Below, piece after piece: positions 34,056 to 42,432 of a stretch of DNA of 64,000 nt (the stretch's first letter is position 1; every line of letters begins with the position of its first letter). The notes below the pieces were generated by a model. That model saw only the letters and a list, made by a program, of their open reading frames with translations, had not been told where the DNA came from and did not search any database. The position numbers and the translations under genes were made by a program. Origin of the DNA: Sporosarcina cyprini (GTDB lineage Bacteria > Bacillota > Bacilli > Bacillales_A > Planococcaceae); contig NZ_JAKMHX010000017.1 of the NCBI RefSeq assembly GCF_022048975.1, forward strand, positions 1-64,000, in the 5' to 3' direction.

Positions 34056-35606
34056 TTATTTCAAATATCTTCTCGCGCCTGCGTAATTCGTTTTATAAAT
34101 TCCAGCGTTTATCGAGATGATTTCAATCTTCCTTGAGGAATTCGGTGCATGAATCATTTTCCCATCTCCAACGTACATGGAAACATGATACACTTTCCCC
34201 GTTCCGCCATTATAACCAAAGAACATGAGGTCCCCTGGCTGCAAATCGCTTCGTTTCACGGCCGTCCCATGTGTCGCTTGGACAAACGAATCTCGGGGAA
34301 TTAAAATTCCATGGTTCCGATACACGGCATACATTAACCCGGAGCAATCATACCCGTACGCCGATGCACCAGCCCAAACATATGGCAGTCCAAGATACCG
34401 CTTGGCACTGTCGACGATGTCCTTTTGAGTTGGTTTTGGTATAGATGCGTAGGAATCGTGCACTTTCACGTCAGCTTTTCGAATATATTTGATTCCATCT
34501 GTGTTCGTGTTCACTTTCAGCCAATCGCCTTCCTCACTTAGGACCGTTAGGATTGTCGAATAGCTGATGTCTATGAATTTGTATTTATTGTGGAGTTTTG
34601 GTTCCTTGTACAATGTCGCGATTTTTGCTTCTACGATGGCAATCGGGCAACCTTCATAGTTAGAATAATATTCTTTCACATGTGATTTCGGCACCCAGCC
34701 TTGATAGCCGTTTTTATGTCCGGTCTTTGCTTGGCTCTTCACTGCAATGTACAGCCAATCCCCCTGCGACTTGATAACTTCTACTTCATCACCATACAAC
34801 GCCTGGGTGTCCGTCCGTCCGACAAGCCACAATTTTTGAACGACGTTCATACTCTTTGACCACTTTGCCATATCCGGCATCGGAGCAATGGAAATATGGT
34901 CCATTGAACGAGTCTGATTCGGTTTATGCCACACATTGGTCACCGGCACACGTATCGCATAATGCTTCTGATTTGAAGGATGATAGCATGCTTCGAACTT
35001 CGGCTTTAAATCAGGATTTAGAATACGCGCCAAAAATACAGCAAAATGCGATTTAGTTAAAAATCCGGTCGGCTTGTATGTATTATCCTCGTACCCCTTC
35101 GTCACACCGTTTGCAAACAGGGTCTGAATGGATGGCGCTGCCCAATAGGTCGGGTTTACGTCCCTGAAAAGATAGTCGCTCGTTCCTTTCAAATCAAATG
35201 CGTTCACTAAAATGGAAGCCATCTGCCCTCTTGTCAAATTGTCTTGCGGTTTAAATTCGCCCTGTTCGTTTCCACCCATGATTCCGGCTGCCACTATAGC
35301 TTGAACAGTTGCATACCCTTCATCCCCGGGGCTCACGTCGGGAAACGAGACATCCGGCAAGTCCTCAACCGGCAGCTGCAACGCTTTCACGATCATTTCA
35401 GAAGCTTCCAGTCTTGTAATCAACTTTCCTGCTCCAAACGTTCCGTCTGGCATGGCTGTAACGATCCCTTGACTCGCTAGATATTCAATTTCCGCCTTGG
35501 ATGAGTGAGTTTCACCGACGTCTGGAAATAGTGGAGCGGCTAATGCTTGAATAGAGTAGGACAACGTACACAACATAACAACGAGCGACAGTAACAATTT
35601 TTTCAG
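34056..35606 (-). CDS. SLH - SH3-like - NlpC/P60 cell-wall hydrolase
   Basis: This exported peptidoglycan hydrolase has about 516 residues. After a signal peptide come three S-layer homology domains (about 25-205: FPDV...GIVTAMPDGTFGAG, FPDVSPGDEGYATVQAIV, FRDVNPTYWAAPSI), which bind pyruvylated wall polymer. SH3-like segments follow (about 260-380). The C-terminal NlpC/P60 domain has the catalytic cysteine in YGYDCSGLMY and histidine in YHVSMYVGDG. It probably cleaves stem-peptide bonds during growth. The start is unusual. CTG at 35606 has GGGAGG eight bases upstream and yields the classical N-terminus M-K-K-L-L-L-S-L-V-V; the next candidate, TTG at 35597, is 17 bases from that site. Confidence 0.85.
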   Translation of the reverse strand: MKKLLLSLVVMLCTLSYSIQALAAPLFPDVGETHSSKAEIEYLASQGIVTAMPDGTFGAGKLITRLEASEMIVKALQLPVEDLPDVSFPDVSPGDEGYATVQAIVAAGIMGGNEQGEFKPQDNLTRGQMASILVNAFDLKGTSDYLFRDVNPTYWAAPSIQTLFANGVTKGYEDNTYKPTGFLTKSHFAVFLARILNPDLKPKFEACYHPSNQKHYAIRVPVTNVWHKPNQTRSMDHISIAPMPDMAKWSKSMNVVQKLWLVGRTDTQALYGDEVEVIKSQGDWLYIAVKSQAKTGHKNGYQGWVPKSHVKEYYSNYEGCPIAIVEAKIATLYKEPKLHNKYKFIDISYSTILTVLSEEGDWLKVNTNTDGIKYIRKADVKVHDSYASIPKPTQKDIVDSAKRYLGLPYVWAGASAYGYDCSGLMYAVYRNHGILIPRDSFVQATHGTAVKRSDLQPGDLMFFGYNGGTGKVYHVSMYVGDGKMIHAPNSSRKIEIISINAGIYKTNYAGARRYLK

Positions 35607-35738
35607 CTGGATCGCCTCCCTAAGATGATGTTCATTTCCATAATTATACGGTACATCATGAAAGGTAGATAGATATTTTCATAAAGTTATTTAAATTTGC
35701 AAGACGTTGAAACCGTATGACAGGAATCGAACAAAATA

Positions 35739-35783
35739 TACCCTTGATTGCGAGGGCTTTGTAAGTGTCCGCAATCAAGGGTA
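35739..35783 (-). terminator. Large inverted repeat after the 16-residue-repeat gene
   Basis: A 14-bp perfect inverted repeat (35739-35752 with 35770-35783) lies about 20 bases past the minus-strand stop at 35802, followed by an A/T-rich tail with TTTTG. Probable terminator. Confidence 0.65.
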
Positions 35784-35801
35784 CAGAGAGATAGATTCTT
35801 C

Positions 35802-37043
35802 TTAATCAATAAATATCGTTTTCAACGCAGCATCCCAGCGTACGGTTCCATTATAAGATTCCTCCACTAGTTGAAGCGGTATCATTGCATTGCCTTTGAT
35901 CAGTTTCGGCGCTGCCGGCAGCGTTACGGACTTCCCTCCGACAGTAGCAGCTTTGGAGTTGATCGTCACCTTGACGGCTGGGTTGGAGATTGTAATGACA
36001 TCGCCTTTTTTCGTCAGCTTCATTTCCGGGTTAACGTTCTCAAATACAGCTCTTACCGGGACATACACGACATTGTTTTGAATGACCGGCTGATGTGGTA
36101 AGGCGATCCATTTCCCCTTCATCATAATTTGCGGTTCTCCGAGATCCGGAATGAGATCACTGAATGGGATGCCTTCGCCGAAGTAGTTTTTGCGTGTATC
36201 CGATATTTCCTGCAAAGTCTTTTGGCGCTGTTCTAAAATGCCGTTTACCGTTTTTGATTTTTGGCTCAAGATATCATTTGATGTTGTTGTACTAATTGTC
36301 GTAATGTCTTTTTTCGTCTTATCGCCAATCGTTTGAATTGATTTCGTCTCTCTTTTCAAAATGGAATTCCACTCGGCAAGGGCCTGCTTTTGTGTTAATT
36401 TACCCTGCCTATACTTTTGCATGACGCTTGCCAATGAAGTCGGGCTGCTTTGGTGTCGCAGTTCAGACATAGGGCTGGCCAGGCTGTTCGCGCTGACCGC
36501 TTGGCGATAAAAACTCATCGGGCTGGCCAGTGAATGTTCGTTCACTGCATTTCTGTATTTCATCATCGGACTCGCCAATGAATTTTCATTGATTGCGCTT
36601 TTATAATGCGACATCAGACTTCCTAAGGAATTCGGGTTGATACTTTGCGCATAGTTTTGCATTGGGCTGCCCAATGATTTGGCATTAATCTGACTCTTAT
36701 AGGTCCGAAGCTTGGATGAATATTCTTTATTGGCGCCAAACTGGGCTTCCAGCTTCGCCACATCCGCTTCGAGCAGCTGGTTTAACTGGGCCAAATCATC
36801 ACTGGTCTGCTTCCCAAATGTGTCAAAAGAGGCTTGTTCCTTGTCCCGATAGGCCCGATATTCTTTATTCGTATCATCTCGATATTTTTCATAAGCTTTG
36901 ACCGCCTTCTTTTCATAGGACGTATATTCATTTCGGACCTGATTCAGCACCTTGTTACTCGCTGCAGCAGATGCATTGGCAGTCAGCCCAAGAAATAAAG
37001 TGCATGCCAAAACAAGGCTGGCTGCCTTACGAATGCCTTTCAT
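35802..37043 (-). CDS. Secreted protein with 16-residue repeats and copper-amine-oxidase-like domain
   Basis: This 413-residue exported protein has a signal peptide ending near ASA-A (about 27). A long charged helical region (about 30-120) is followed by six tandem 16-residue repeats (about 122-217, pattern INxxSLASPMxxYRxA). A second helical stretch rich in T, S, Q and K precedes a C-terminal copper amine oxidase N1-like (stalk) domain at about 310-413, with motifs PVIQNNVVYVPVRAVFENV and MIPLQLVEESYNGTVRWD. Such stalk domains are common in Firmicute wall proteins and are not enzymatic. The helical part may form a coiled coil. Function unknown. It has its own ribosome site AGGAGATGG and terminator. 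It lies upstream of the SLH-NlpC gene on the same strand. Confidence 0.75.
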   Translation of the reverse strand: MKGIRKAASLVLACTLFLGLTANASAAASNKVLNQVRNEYTSYEKKAVKAYEKYRDDTNKEYRAYRDKEQASFDTFGKQTSDDLAQLNQLLEADVAKLEAQFGANKEYSSKLRTYKSQINAKSLGSPMQNYAQSINPNSLGSLMSHYKSAINENSLASPMMKYRNAVNEHSLASPMSFYRQAVSANSLASPMSELRHQSSPTSLASVMQKYRQGKLTQKQALAEWNSILKRETKSIQTIGDKTKKDITTISTTTSNDILSQKSKTVNGILEQRQKTLQEISDTRKNYFGEGIPFSDLIPDLGEPQIMMKGKWIALPHQPVIQNNVVYVPVRAVFENVNPEMKLTKKGDVITISNPAVKVTINSKAATVGGKSVTLPAAPKLIKGNAMIPLQLVEESYNGTVRWDAALKTIFID

Positions 37044-37158
37044 CTCACCATCTCCTTACCAATGATTTACTATTAAGAATAAAGGAACGCTTCCTTGTTT
37101 GGAATATGTAGGAAGTCTCATTACTTGACCTATGTTTTTCGTCTCATCTAAACGAAAA

Positions 37159-37188
37159 CATGCCCGCCTTCTCATCAGGCGAGCATGT
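37159..37188 (-). terminator. Terminator after the GNAT gene
   Basis: CATGCCCGCC pairs with GGCGAGCATG, one mismatch. On the minus strand it is followed by TTTTCGTTT, just after the stop codon at 37192. Confidence 0.7.
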
Positions 37189-37191
37189 ACA

Positions 37192-37752
37192 TCATCGTAT
37201 ATTCCATTCAGTTTGCAATAATGCATACATATAGACATCCTCGAACTTGTCCCCGGTCCGCTCGTAGCTGCGCAGCAAACCTTCCCGAAGAAAACCGAAC
37301 TTCTCTACAAGCTTCTGGGAAGCGACATTGGCCGGATCAATCAACCCTTGAATGCGCATCAGGTTCATCTCCGTGAAGCCATATTCTAAGACGGCCCCAA
37401 AAGCTTCTGTCATGATCCCACTCCGCCAATGTTCCTTTGATAGTTCTGCCCCGACCTCGGTACGTGCGTGCCGCTGGGCATAGGCCAAGAAACCACAACT
37501 GCCGATCACTTGCTCTGGCTGGCTCTTCAATGTGATCCCCCAGCGGATGCCGGTTCCATTTTCAAAGATGGAGCGATACCATTCGATCTCCTCTCCTGCC
37601 TCACTGACGTGCGTGAATGGAAGCAATCCATAATATTTCATAACTTCCGCATCCGACAGGTAACGAAAGATTGCCGGTGCGTCCTCTTTTGTCACTTCCC
37701 GTAATAAAAGCCGTTCTGTTTCTAGTACCGGAAACTGTTTACCGTTCATCAT
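37192..37752 (-). CDS. GNAT N-acetyltransferase (RimJ/RimL-like)
   Basis: This is a 186-residue GNAT enzyme of the RimJ/RimL/YoaA type. It starts with ETERLLLREVTKEDAPAIFRYLSD. The acetyl-CoA site is in the AELSKEHWRSGIMTEAFGAVLEYGF segment, with a C-terminal NVASQKLVEKFGFLREGLLR. It acetylates an alpha-amine of a protein or a small amine; substrate unknown. GGAGTGGGG precedes two tandem ATG codons. The PhnA-like gene lies 15 bases upstream on the same strand, so they may share a transcript. Confidence 0.85.
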   Translation of the reverse strand: MMNGKQFPVLETERLLLREVTKEDAPAIFRYLSDAEVMKYYGLLPFTHVSEAGEEIEWYRSIFENGTGIRWGITLKSQPEQVIGSCGFLAYAQRHARTEVGAELSKEHWRSGIMTEAFGAVLEYGFTEMNLMRIQGLIDPANVASQKLVEKFGFLREGLLRSYERTGDKFEDVYMYALLQTEWNIR

Positions 37753-37767
37753 TTCCCCACTCCGAAC

Positions 37768-38109
37768 TTAGATCTTTTTCACAAATTCCGTCTTTAATTG
37801 CATCGGGCCAAAGCCGTCAATTTTGCAGTCAATATCATGATCTCCGTCTACGAGACGGATGTTTTTCACTTTCGTCCCCATTTTCACTACGGAAGAACTG
37901 CCTTTTACTTTCAAGTCTTTGATGACCGTAACGGTATCTCCATCTTGCAAGATATTCCCGTTTGCATCTTTAAACACTTTCTCTTCTTCCTGCTCTGTTC
38001 CTTCAGCACCAGGCAGCCATTCATAGGCACATTCCGGGCAAACGAGCTGATTTCCATCTTCGTATGTATATTCCGAGTTGCACTTCGGACAGTTTGGCAA
38101 AGTAGTCAT
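37768..38109 (-). CDS. Zinc-ribbon alkylphosphonate utilisation protein (PhnA/YjdM-like)
   Basis: This 113-residue protein has an N-terminal zinc ribbon (CPKC...CPEC at about 7-28). The C-terminal PhnA domain (about 43-113) carries [28 protein letters not shown]. Family members are called PhnA or YjdM after E. coli, but they are not the phosphonoacetate hydrolase and their role is not settled. A GAGGGGG site precedes the start. Confidence 0.88.
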   Translation of the reverse strand: MTTLPNCPKCNSEYTYEDGNQLVCPECAYEWLPGAEGTEQEEEKVFKDANGNILQDGDTVTVIKDLKVKGSSSVVKMGTKVKNIRLVDGDHDIDCKIDGFGPMQLKTEFVKKI

Positions 38110-38176
38110 GCCATATTCCCCCTCACCTGTATAGATGGTCCCATCGTACCATGTTCCTTTCGCTTGGTCTACTTGC

Positions 38177-39010
38177 CTAGAGAGAGAACCACTTCTGTAT
38201 AAAATGGGAAACCACTTGCTGCAAGCGTGGTGCCTGGTGATGCATCTTCAAGGCAAAATAAAACGTCTTCATGAAGTGAAGTGTGTTTGTTCTCGCTTGG
38301 AAGAATTGGCGGCTGTAACCGCTTCTAGACTTTTCAACTTCCAGCCGGTCAAACACTTGCTCCACCCACTCCACGAGAACCTCTTCAGGATATTCCTTTT
38401 TCACCAGCGCCATGATGACAGCCACAAGGCGCTTGTCTTCATCGTCCGTATAGACAGTCCCTTTCCAAAAGCTGTCACTCACTCCTTGTAACAGGATCGG
38501 CATAAGCCGTTTTTCGGTAAGTGGATGCCCTGCCATCACTGCAGCGAGGTCTGCTCCATGTGCGATACTATGCGCCCAGCCCTTATCCTCTACAAATCCA
38601 CGGACATCGCGCTCCTGTTGCAAATACGTTGAACACCGCTCCATAACCAAACGTCTCACGGCTTCCTCCAAATAAGGAGTCTCTTGATCAATCGTTAGCA
38701 ATCCGGCTAACCAAAGGGAGGCGAAAGAGCGTGTAAAGACGCTGTCTGTATTCATTTCACCTATGGCATAAAACAATCGCCTATCACTGATCAGCTCTAC
38801 AGCCAAGTTCTCCATAACTTCATTTTCTATCAGCTGCTCCGTAAGCATGATAATAAACAGCCTATAAATCTGCTCATCTCGCAAAACGGGGTCAATTGAA
38901 CCGATTTCTTCCAGCATTTGATCCAATAATTGCCCGCCACTTTCCTTCATATAGTCCATTCGCTCTTCCGGACTCATAGCAATCACTTCTTGCAAAGTTG
39001 TCTTTATCAT
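38177..39010 (-). CDS. DUF2785 domain protein
   Basis: This is a 277-residue soluble, largely helical protein. The segment [24 protein letters not shown] is typical of the Firmicute DUF2785 family. No enzymatic motif is known; the two conserved histidines in that segment hint at a metal or substrate site, which is inference. A GGAG site lies very close to the first ATG (two bases), so initiation might use it poorly. It diverges from the GMP reductase gene. Confidence 0.75.
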   Translation of the reverse strand: MIKTTLQEVIAMSPEERMDYMKESGGQLLDQMLEEIGSIDPVLRDEQIYRLFIIMLTEQLIENEVMENLAVELISDRRLFYAIGEMNTDSVFTRSFASLWLAGLLTIDQETPYLEEAVRRLVMERCSTYLQQERDVRGFVEDKGWAHSIAHGADLAAVMAGHPLTEKRLMPILLQGVSDSFWKGTVYTDDEDKRLVAVIMALVKKEYPEEVLVEWVEQVFDRLEVEKSRSGYSRQFFQARTNTLHFMKTFYFALKMHHQAPRLQQVVSHFIQKWFSL

Positions 39011-39102
39011 CTCTCCAGCCCCTTTATCCTGTTCCTCCTATTATAGACTTTGCCCATAAACAGGTGTAGGAATTTTCAACAAATGTTTCACCCGTAAAAC
39101 GG

Positions 39103-39131
39103 TTGACTTCAGTTATAAAATGATGTAAATT
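39103..39131 (+). promoter_or_regulatory. guaC promoter
   Basis: TTGACT (39103-39108), a 17-bp spacer and TAAATT (39126-39131) form a sigma-A promoter about 60 bases before the GMP reductase start. Confidence 0.6.
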
Positions 39132-39135
39132 ACAA

Positions 39136-39179
39136 AAGTACGAACGTTAACATTTAAATTTAAAATAATATTCGCCTTT
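39136..39179. promoter_or_regulatory. Possible PurR box pair before guaC
   Basis: CGAAC in 39136-39148 and the inverted ATTCG in 39167-39179 each match 10 of 13 positions of the B. subtilis PurBox (AWWWCCGAACWWT) in opposite orientation, 18 bp apart. The usual gap is 16-17. They cover the predicted transcription start. B. subtilis guaC is a PurR target, which supports but does not prove this. Confidence 0.35.
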
Positions 39180-39192
39180 AGGAGTGTTATAT

Positions 39193-40176
39193 ATGGATGC
39201 AGTATTCGATTATGAAGATATTCAATTGATTCCCGCAAAATGTATTGTCAACAGCCGCTCGGAATGTGATACATCGGTCAAGCTAGGAAAGCATACTTTC
39301 GTGTTGCCAGTCGTTCCTGCCAATATGCAGACGATCATTGATGAGAAGATCGCATTACAGCTGGCTGAAAACGGTTACTTCTATATCATGCATCGCTTCA
39401 ACCCAGAGACGCGCGCTGCCTTTGTGAAAGATATGCACAGCAAAGGATTGATCGCTTCCATCAGCGTCGGAGTAAAAGAGGAAGAATACGGATTTGTGGA
39501 GCAGCTTGCAGCAGATGGTTTGGTTCCTGATTACATTACGATCGATATTGCCCACGGCCACTCCAATGCGGTCATCCAGATGATTCAACACATTAAAAAG
39601 CATCTTCCCGAAACATTCGTCATCGCAGGTAATGTCGGTACGCCGGAAGCGGTACGTGAATTGGAGAACGCGGGAGCGGACGCAACAAAGGTCGGCATTG
39701 GCCCCGGAAAAGTATGCATCACGAAAATCAAAACAGGCTTCGGCACAGGCGGCTGGCAGTTGGCTGCATTGCGCTGGTGTGCAAAAGCCGCTTCCAAGCC
39801 GGTCATCGCGGACGGCGGAATCCGGACACACGGAGATATCGCCAAGTCTGTCCGATTCGGTGCATCCATGGTCATGATTGGGTCCCTTTTTGCGGGTCAT
39901 GAAGAGTCCCCTGGCCAGACAGTCGAGAAGGATGGCAAGCTGTTCAAGGAATACTTCGGTTCCGCTTCTGAATTCCAAAAGGGCGAGAAGAAGAATGTGG
40001 AAGGCAAAAAAATGTACGTCGAGCACAAAGGCAAACTGCAAGATACACTGACTGAAATGCAGCAGGATCTACAGTCGTCCATCTCTTATGCCGGCGGTAC
40101 GAAACTTGAAGCTATCCGCACAGTTGATTATGTAATCGTGAAAAACTCCATTTTCAATGGAGATAAAGTCTATTAA
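39193..40176 (+). CDS. guaC: GMP reductase
   Basis: This 327-residue TIM-barrel enzyme converts GMP to IMP with NADPH in purine salvage. The active-site cysteine loop is [11 protein letters not shown], and the sequence keeps the GMP reductase start [14 protein letters not shown] and the phosphate-binding [20 protein letters not shown] dehydrogenase would be longer and carry CBS domains, which are absent. I chose ATG 39193 with AGGAGTG nine bases upstream; the frame opens three residues earlier. A terminator follows. Confidence 0.95.
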   Translation: MDAVFDYEDIQLIPAKCIVNSRSECDTSVKLGKHTFVLPVVPANMQTIIDEKIALQLAENGYFYIMHRFNPETRAAFVKDMHSKGLIASISVGVKEEEYGFVEQLAADGLVPDYITIDIAHGHSNAVIQMIQHIKKHLPETFVIAGNVGTPEAVRELENAGADATKVGIGPGKVCITKIKTGFGTGGWQLAALRWCAKAASKPVIADGGIRTHGDIAKSVRFGASMVMIGSLFAGHEESPGQTVEKDGKLFKEYFGSASEFQKGEKKNVEGKKMYVEHKGKLQDTLTEMQQDLQSSISYAGGTKLEAIRTVDYVIVKNSIFNGDKVY

Positions 40177-40180
40177 TAGG

Positions 40181-40212
40181 AAGAGCTGCCTTTCCCGGGC
40201 AGCTCTTTTTTA
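40181..40212 (+). terminator. Terminator after guaC
   Basis: An 11-bp stem (AAGAGCTGCC paired with GGGCAGCTCTT) with a short loop is followed by TTTTTT. Confidence 0.88.
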
Positions 40213-40255
40213 TTCGGAACAAAAAAGGCAGAGGGGGTTTCCCTCCACCTGTTCT

Positions 40256-41821
40256 TTATTCGCTTTGCTTCGCTTGGACAATCGTCCGGTTCCGCCCGGT
40301 CTCTTTCGCTTCGTAAAGCGATTGATCGGCGAGTTCCAGCAATTCCGCGGGATGCAATGCATGCTCTGGAAAAGCGGCTACACCTGAAGATATGGTGACA
40401 ATTTCACCACATGGACTGACGGTCGACTCCATTCTTTTGCGAAGCCGTTCGGCCGTTTGATACGCGCCTGCCGCATCTGTTTCAGGCAAGAGAATGACAA
40501 ATTCCTCTCCGCCAAACCGGCAGCACCGATCTTGCTCGCGGGAGACGGCTTTCATTTCGGAAGCTAGGAACTTCAGCACTTCGTCGCCTGTTGAATGGCC
40601 GTACGTATCGTTGACTCGCTTGAATTTATCCATATCCAAAATAATCAAGGCATACGGTCTTCCCTGTTCCGTCCATTTTTTCATCGTTTCGTCCATTGAC
40701 CGCCGGTTCCACACTTTCGTCAACGGATCGGTCGTGGACTGATGGATGAAAAAGTTCACTCGATCTTGGAAGAAATTCAAGCTGTAGTTCAGCGCCTTCT
40801 TCAATTGATTGGCTTCATAATACCAGGTTGTTACCTTGTTGATTTTCTCTTCCTGGCTGTTCTCCGTACTCGTTTCCGTGTAGTACGCAAGTTTCTGAAG
40901 TGGCAGAGCGATCTGTTTGGAGATTATGAATAACAGGATGAGGACCACCAGAACGAAGGGCAGTGTCTTTCCAATCATTTCATTCGTCATAGAAACAGAC
41001 GGGGCAATGGCAGACGTTTTCTCTTTTTGGGACACGACACCCCATTTGGCCAGCGGAATGGTCGCATAGCCTGCCAGCATCACTTTGTTCTGGGAGTTCG
41101 TCACTTCCATTGCTCCATCATGTCCCGCCATCAATTCTTTAATTACTTTGTTATCATCTATGACCTTGTCGACTCTCTCAGGATCCGGATGATAAATGAT
41201 ACGCCCTGACTGATCGACAACATAGACGTAAGAACCGTCTTTGTAAAAATGCTCTCCCAGTACCGTCTGCAAGATGTTTTCTTCTTTTAAATAAATAGTT
41301 CCCCCGACTAACCCGAGAAACTGTCCATTTGCATCAAAAATCGGCTGAGAAATGAATATGACGAGCCGGCCAGTCAATGCGGTATATGGCTGAGAGATAA
41401 ACGCTTCCCTCTTTTGCAGTGCTTCTTTTCCACCGACCGATACAAGCTTCTCTCCTTTGAGCCCCAGCGTTTGGGGGGAAGTCGCCAATATTTCGGCCTC
41501 TTTATCGACAATTAACACAGAGTTGAATGTATCCGTTTGTTTCTTTAATCTCTCCGCCTCATGCAAGAGCGCTTCTTCGTCTCTATTTTCAATTAAGGAA
41601 GCTAAGTTTTCCGAACTCATCTCCAACATTTGCAACGTCATCGTTAAGTATATTTCCGTCGAGTTGGCCAGTTTATCCGCATATGCTTGGTTCGTTGCCA
41701 GTGTACTGTTGATGAGCGTTTGTTTGCTCACCCGATACCCTGAATAGATACTACTCACCAATGTAAGAATCACAGACATCAACGCAACCAAAGATATTAA
41801 ATATTTCAAGGACAGCCTCAT
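40256..41821 (-). CDS. Membrane diguanylate cyclase with extracellular Cache sensor
   Basis: This is a 521-residue protein. Two membrane helices (about 7-29 and 285-305) flank an extracellular double-Cache domain (VDKEAEILATSPQT, SYVYVVDQSGRIIYHPDPERV). A linker and a C-terminal GGDEF domain (about 365-521) follow. The catalytic site is GGEEF, intact, and an RxxD inhibitory site (REQD) stands exactly five residues upstream, so product feedback is likely. It should make c-di-GMP from GTP in response to an external ligand. Together with the phosphodiesterase at 1653 it gives this window one likely source and one likely sink of c-di-GMP. AGGAG precedes the ATG. Confidence 0.92.
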   Translation of the reverse strand: MRLSLKYLISLVALMSVILTLVSSIYSGYRVSKQTLINSTLATNQAYADKLANSTEIYLTMTLQMLEMSSENLASLIENRDEEALLHEAERLKKQTDTFNSVLIVDKEAEILATSPQTLGLKGEKLVSVGGKEALQKREAFISQPYTALTGRLVIFISQPIFDANGQFLGLVGGTIYLKEENILQTVLGEHFYKDGSYVYVVDQSGRIIYHPDPERVDKVIDDNKVIKELMAGHDGAMEVTNSQNKVMLAGYATIPLAKWGVVSQKEKTSAIAPSVSMTNEMIGKTLPFVLVVLILLFIISKQIALPLQKLAYYTETSTENSQEEKINKVTTWYYEANQLKKALNYSLNFFQDRVNFFIHQSTTDPLTKVWNRRSMDETMKKWTEQGRPYALIILDMDKFKRVNDTYGHSTGDEVLKFLASEMKAVSREQDRCCRFGGEEFVILLPETDAAGAYQTAERLRKRMESTVSPCGEIVTISSGVAAFPEHALHPAELLELADQSLYEAKETGRNRTIVQAKQSE

Positions 41822-41915
41822 GGCCAGTTACAATCTCCTTCTATTTCAAAAATCGCATAATGAATCTACTATACCATTTCTCTTCCTATATAACAGTACT
41901 TTTTTGCCAGAATAG

Positions 41916-41958
41916 AAGAGTCCTCTTCCGATTATTTTCAGAAGAGGACTCTTTTTTA
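41916..41958. terminator. Terminator hairpin near 41956
   Basis: A 13-bp stem (41916-41928 with 41941-41953) is followed on the plus strand by TTTTTT. The stop codon of the minus-strand gene at 41956 lies in that T run, so on the minus strand the hairpin is just beyond the stop. Confidence 0.75.
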
Positions 41959-42267
41959 GGCAACTTGCACTTCCACTTTCATATCTAACTCGCACATTTT
42001 AAAGTAGTTGGCAAACCTTCTCGTCAGGGCGCTTTCTAGTTCCTCACCGGTTTCATCTGAAAATGCCTCTTGCGTAAACGCCTGGACGCCGCAAAAACAA
42101 TCTTCCACCGGATTCAGAGCGGTTCCTTCTCCGCCTTCCCCTTTGCTCACAACAATAAGCGATATGGTCATCGCCGTCATATGGACGACGGTCACATCCA
42201 AAATCTTTTGTGTCTGTTCATCCAATCCCGTTTGGTCGTACACTTTTACCGTAACACTTTGCTTCAT
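41956..42267 (-). CDS. Small soluble protein of unknown function
   Basis: This is a 103-residue acidic protein. A beta-rich first half (VTVKVYDQTGLDEQTQKILDVTVVHMTAMTISLIVV) is followed by CFCG at about 58-61 and a helical, charged C-terminus. No known family is recognised. AAGGGGA lies upstream of the ATG. It diverges from the ABC1 kinase gene. The real-gene call rests on the ribosome site, a terminator at its end, and a protein-like composition. Confidence 0.6.
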   Translation of the reverse strand: MKQSVTVKVYDQTGLDEQTQKILDVTVVHMTAMTISLIVVSKGEGGEGTALNPVEDCFCGVQAFTQEAFSDETGEELESALTRRFANYFKMCELDMKVEVQVA

Positions 42268-42432
42268 TCATTCGTCCCCTTTTACTTGAAATAACTTCCA
42301 ATTATTACGTAAACCAACAGGTAAAGCAATGGATTTCTGTATTTTCTTTCATTCCACTAAAACGAGTTTAGGAGTCAGCAACCTGCTGTAGGGGTATATA
42401 CAACCAACTGAGATAAGTTGGAGGGATAGTGG

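Noticed and set aside
39355..40041. 228-codon antisense frame within guaC
   Set aside because: It is a mirror frame of a well-supported gene, rich in C, H, F and R, with no ribosome site.
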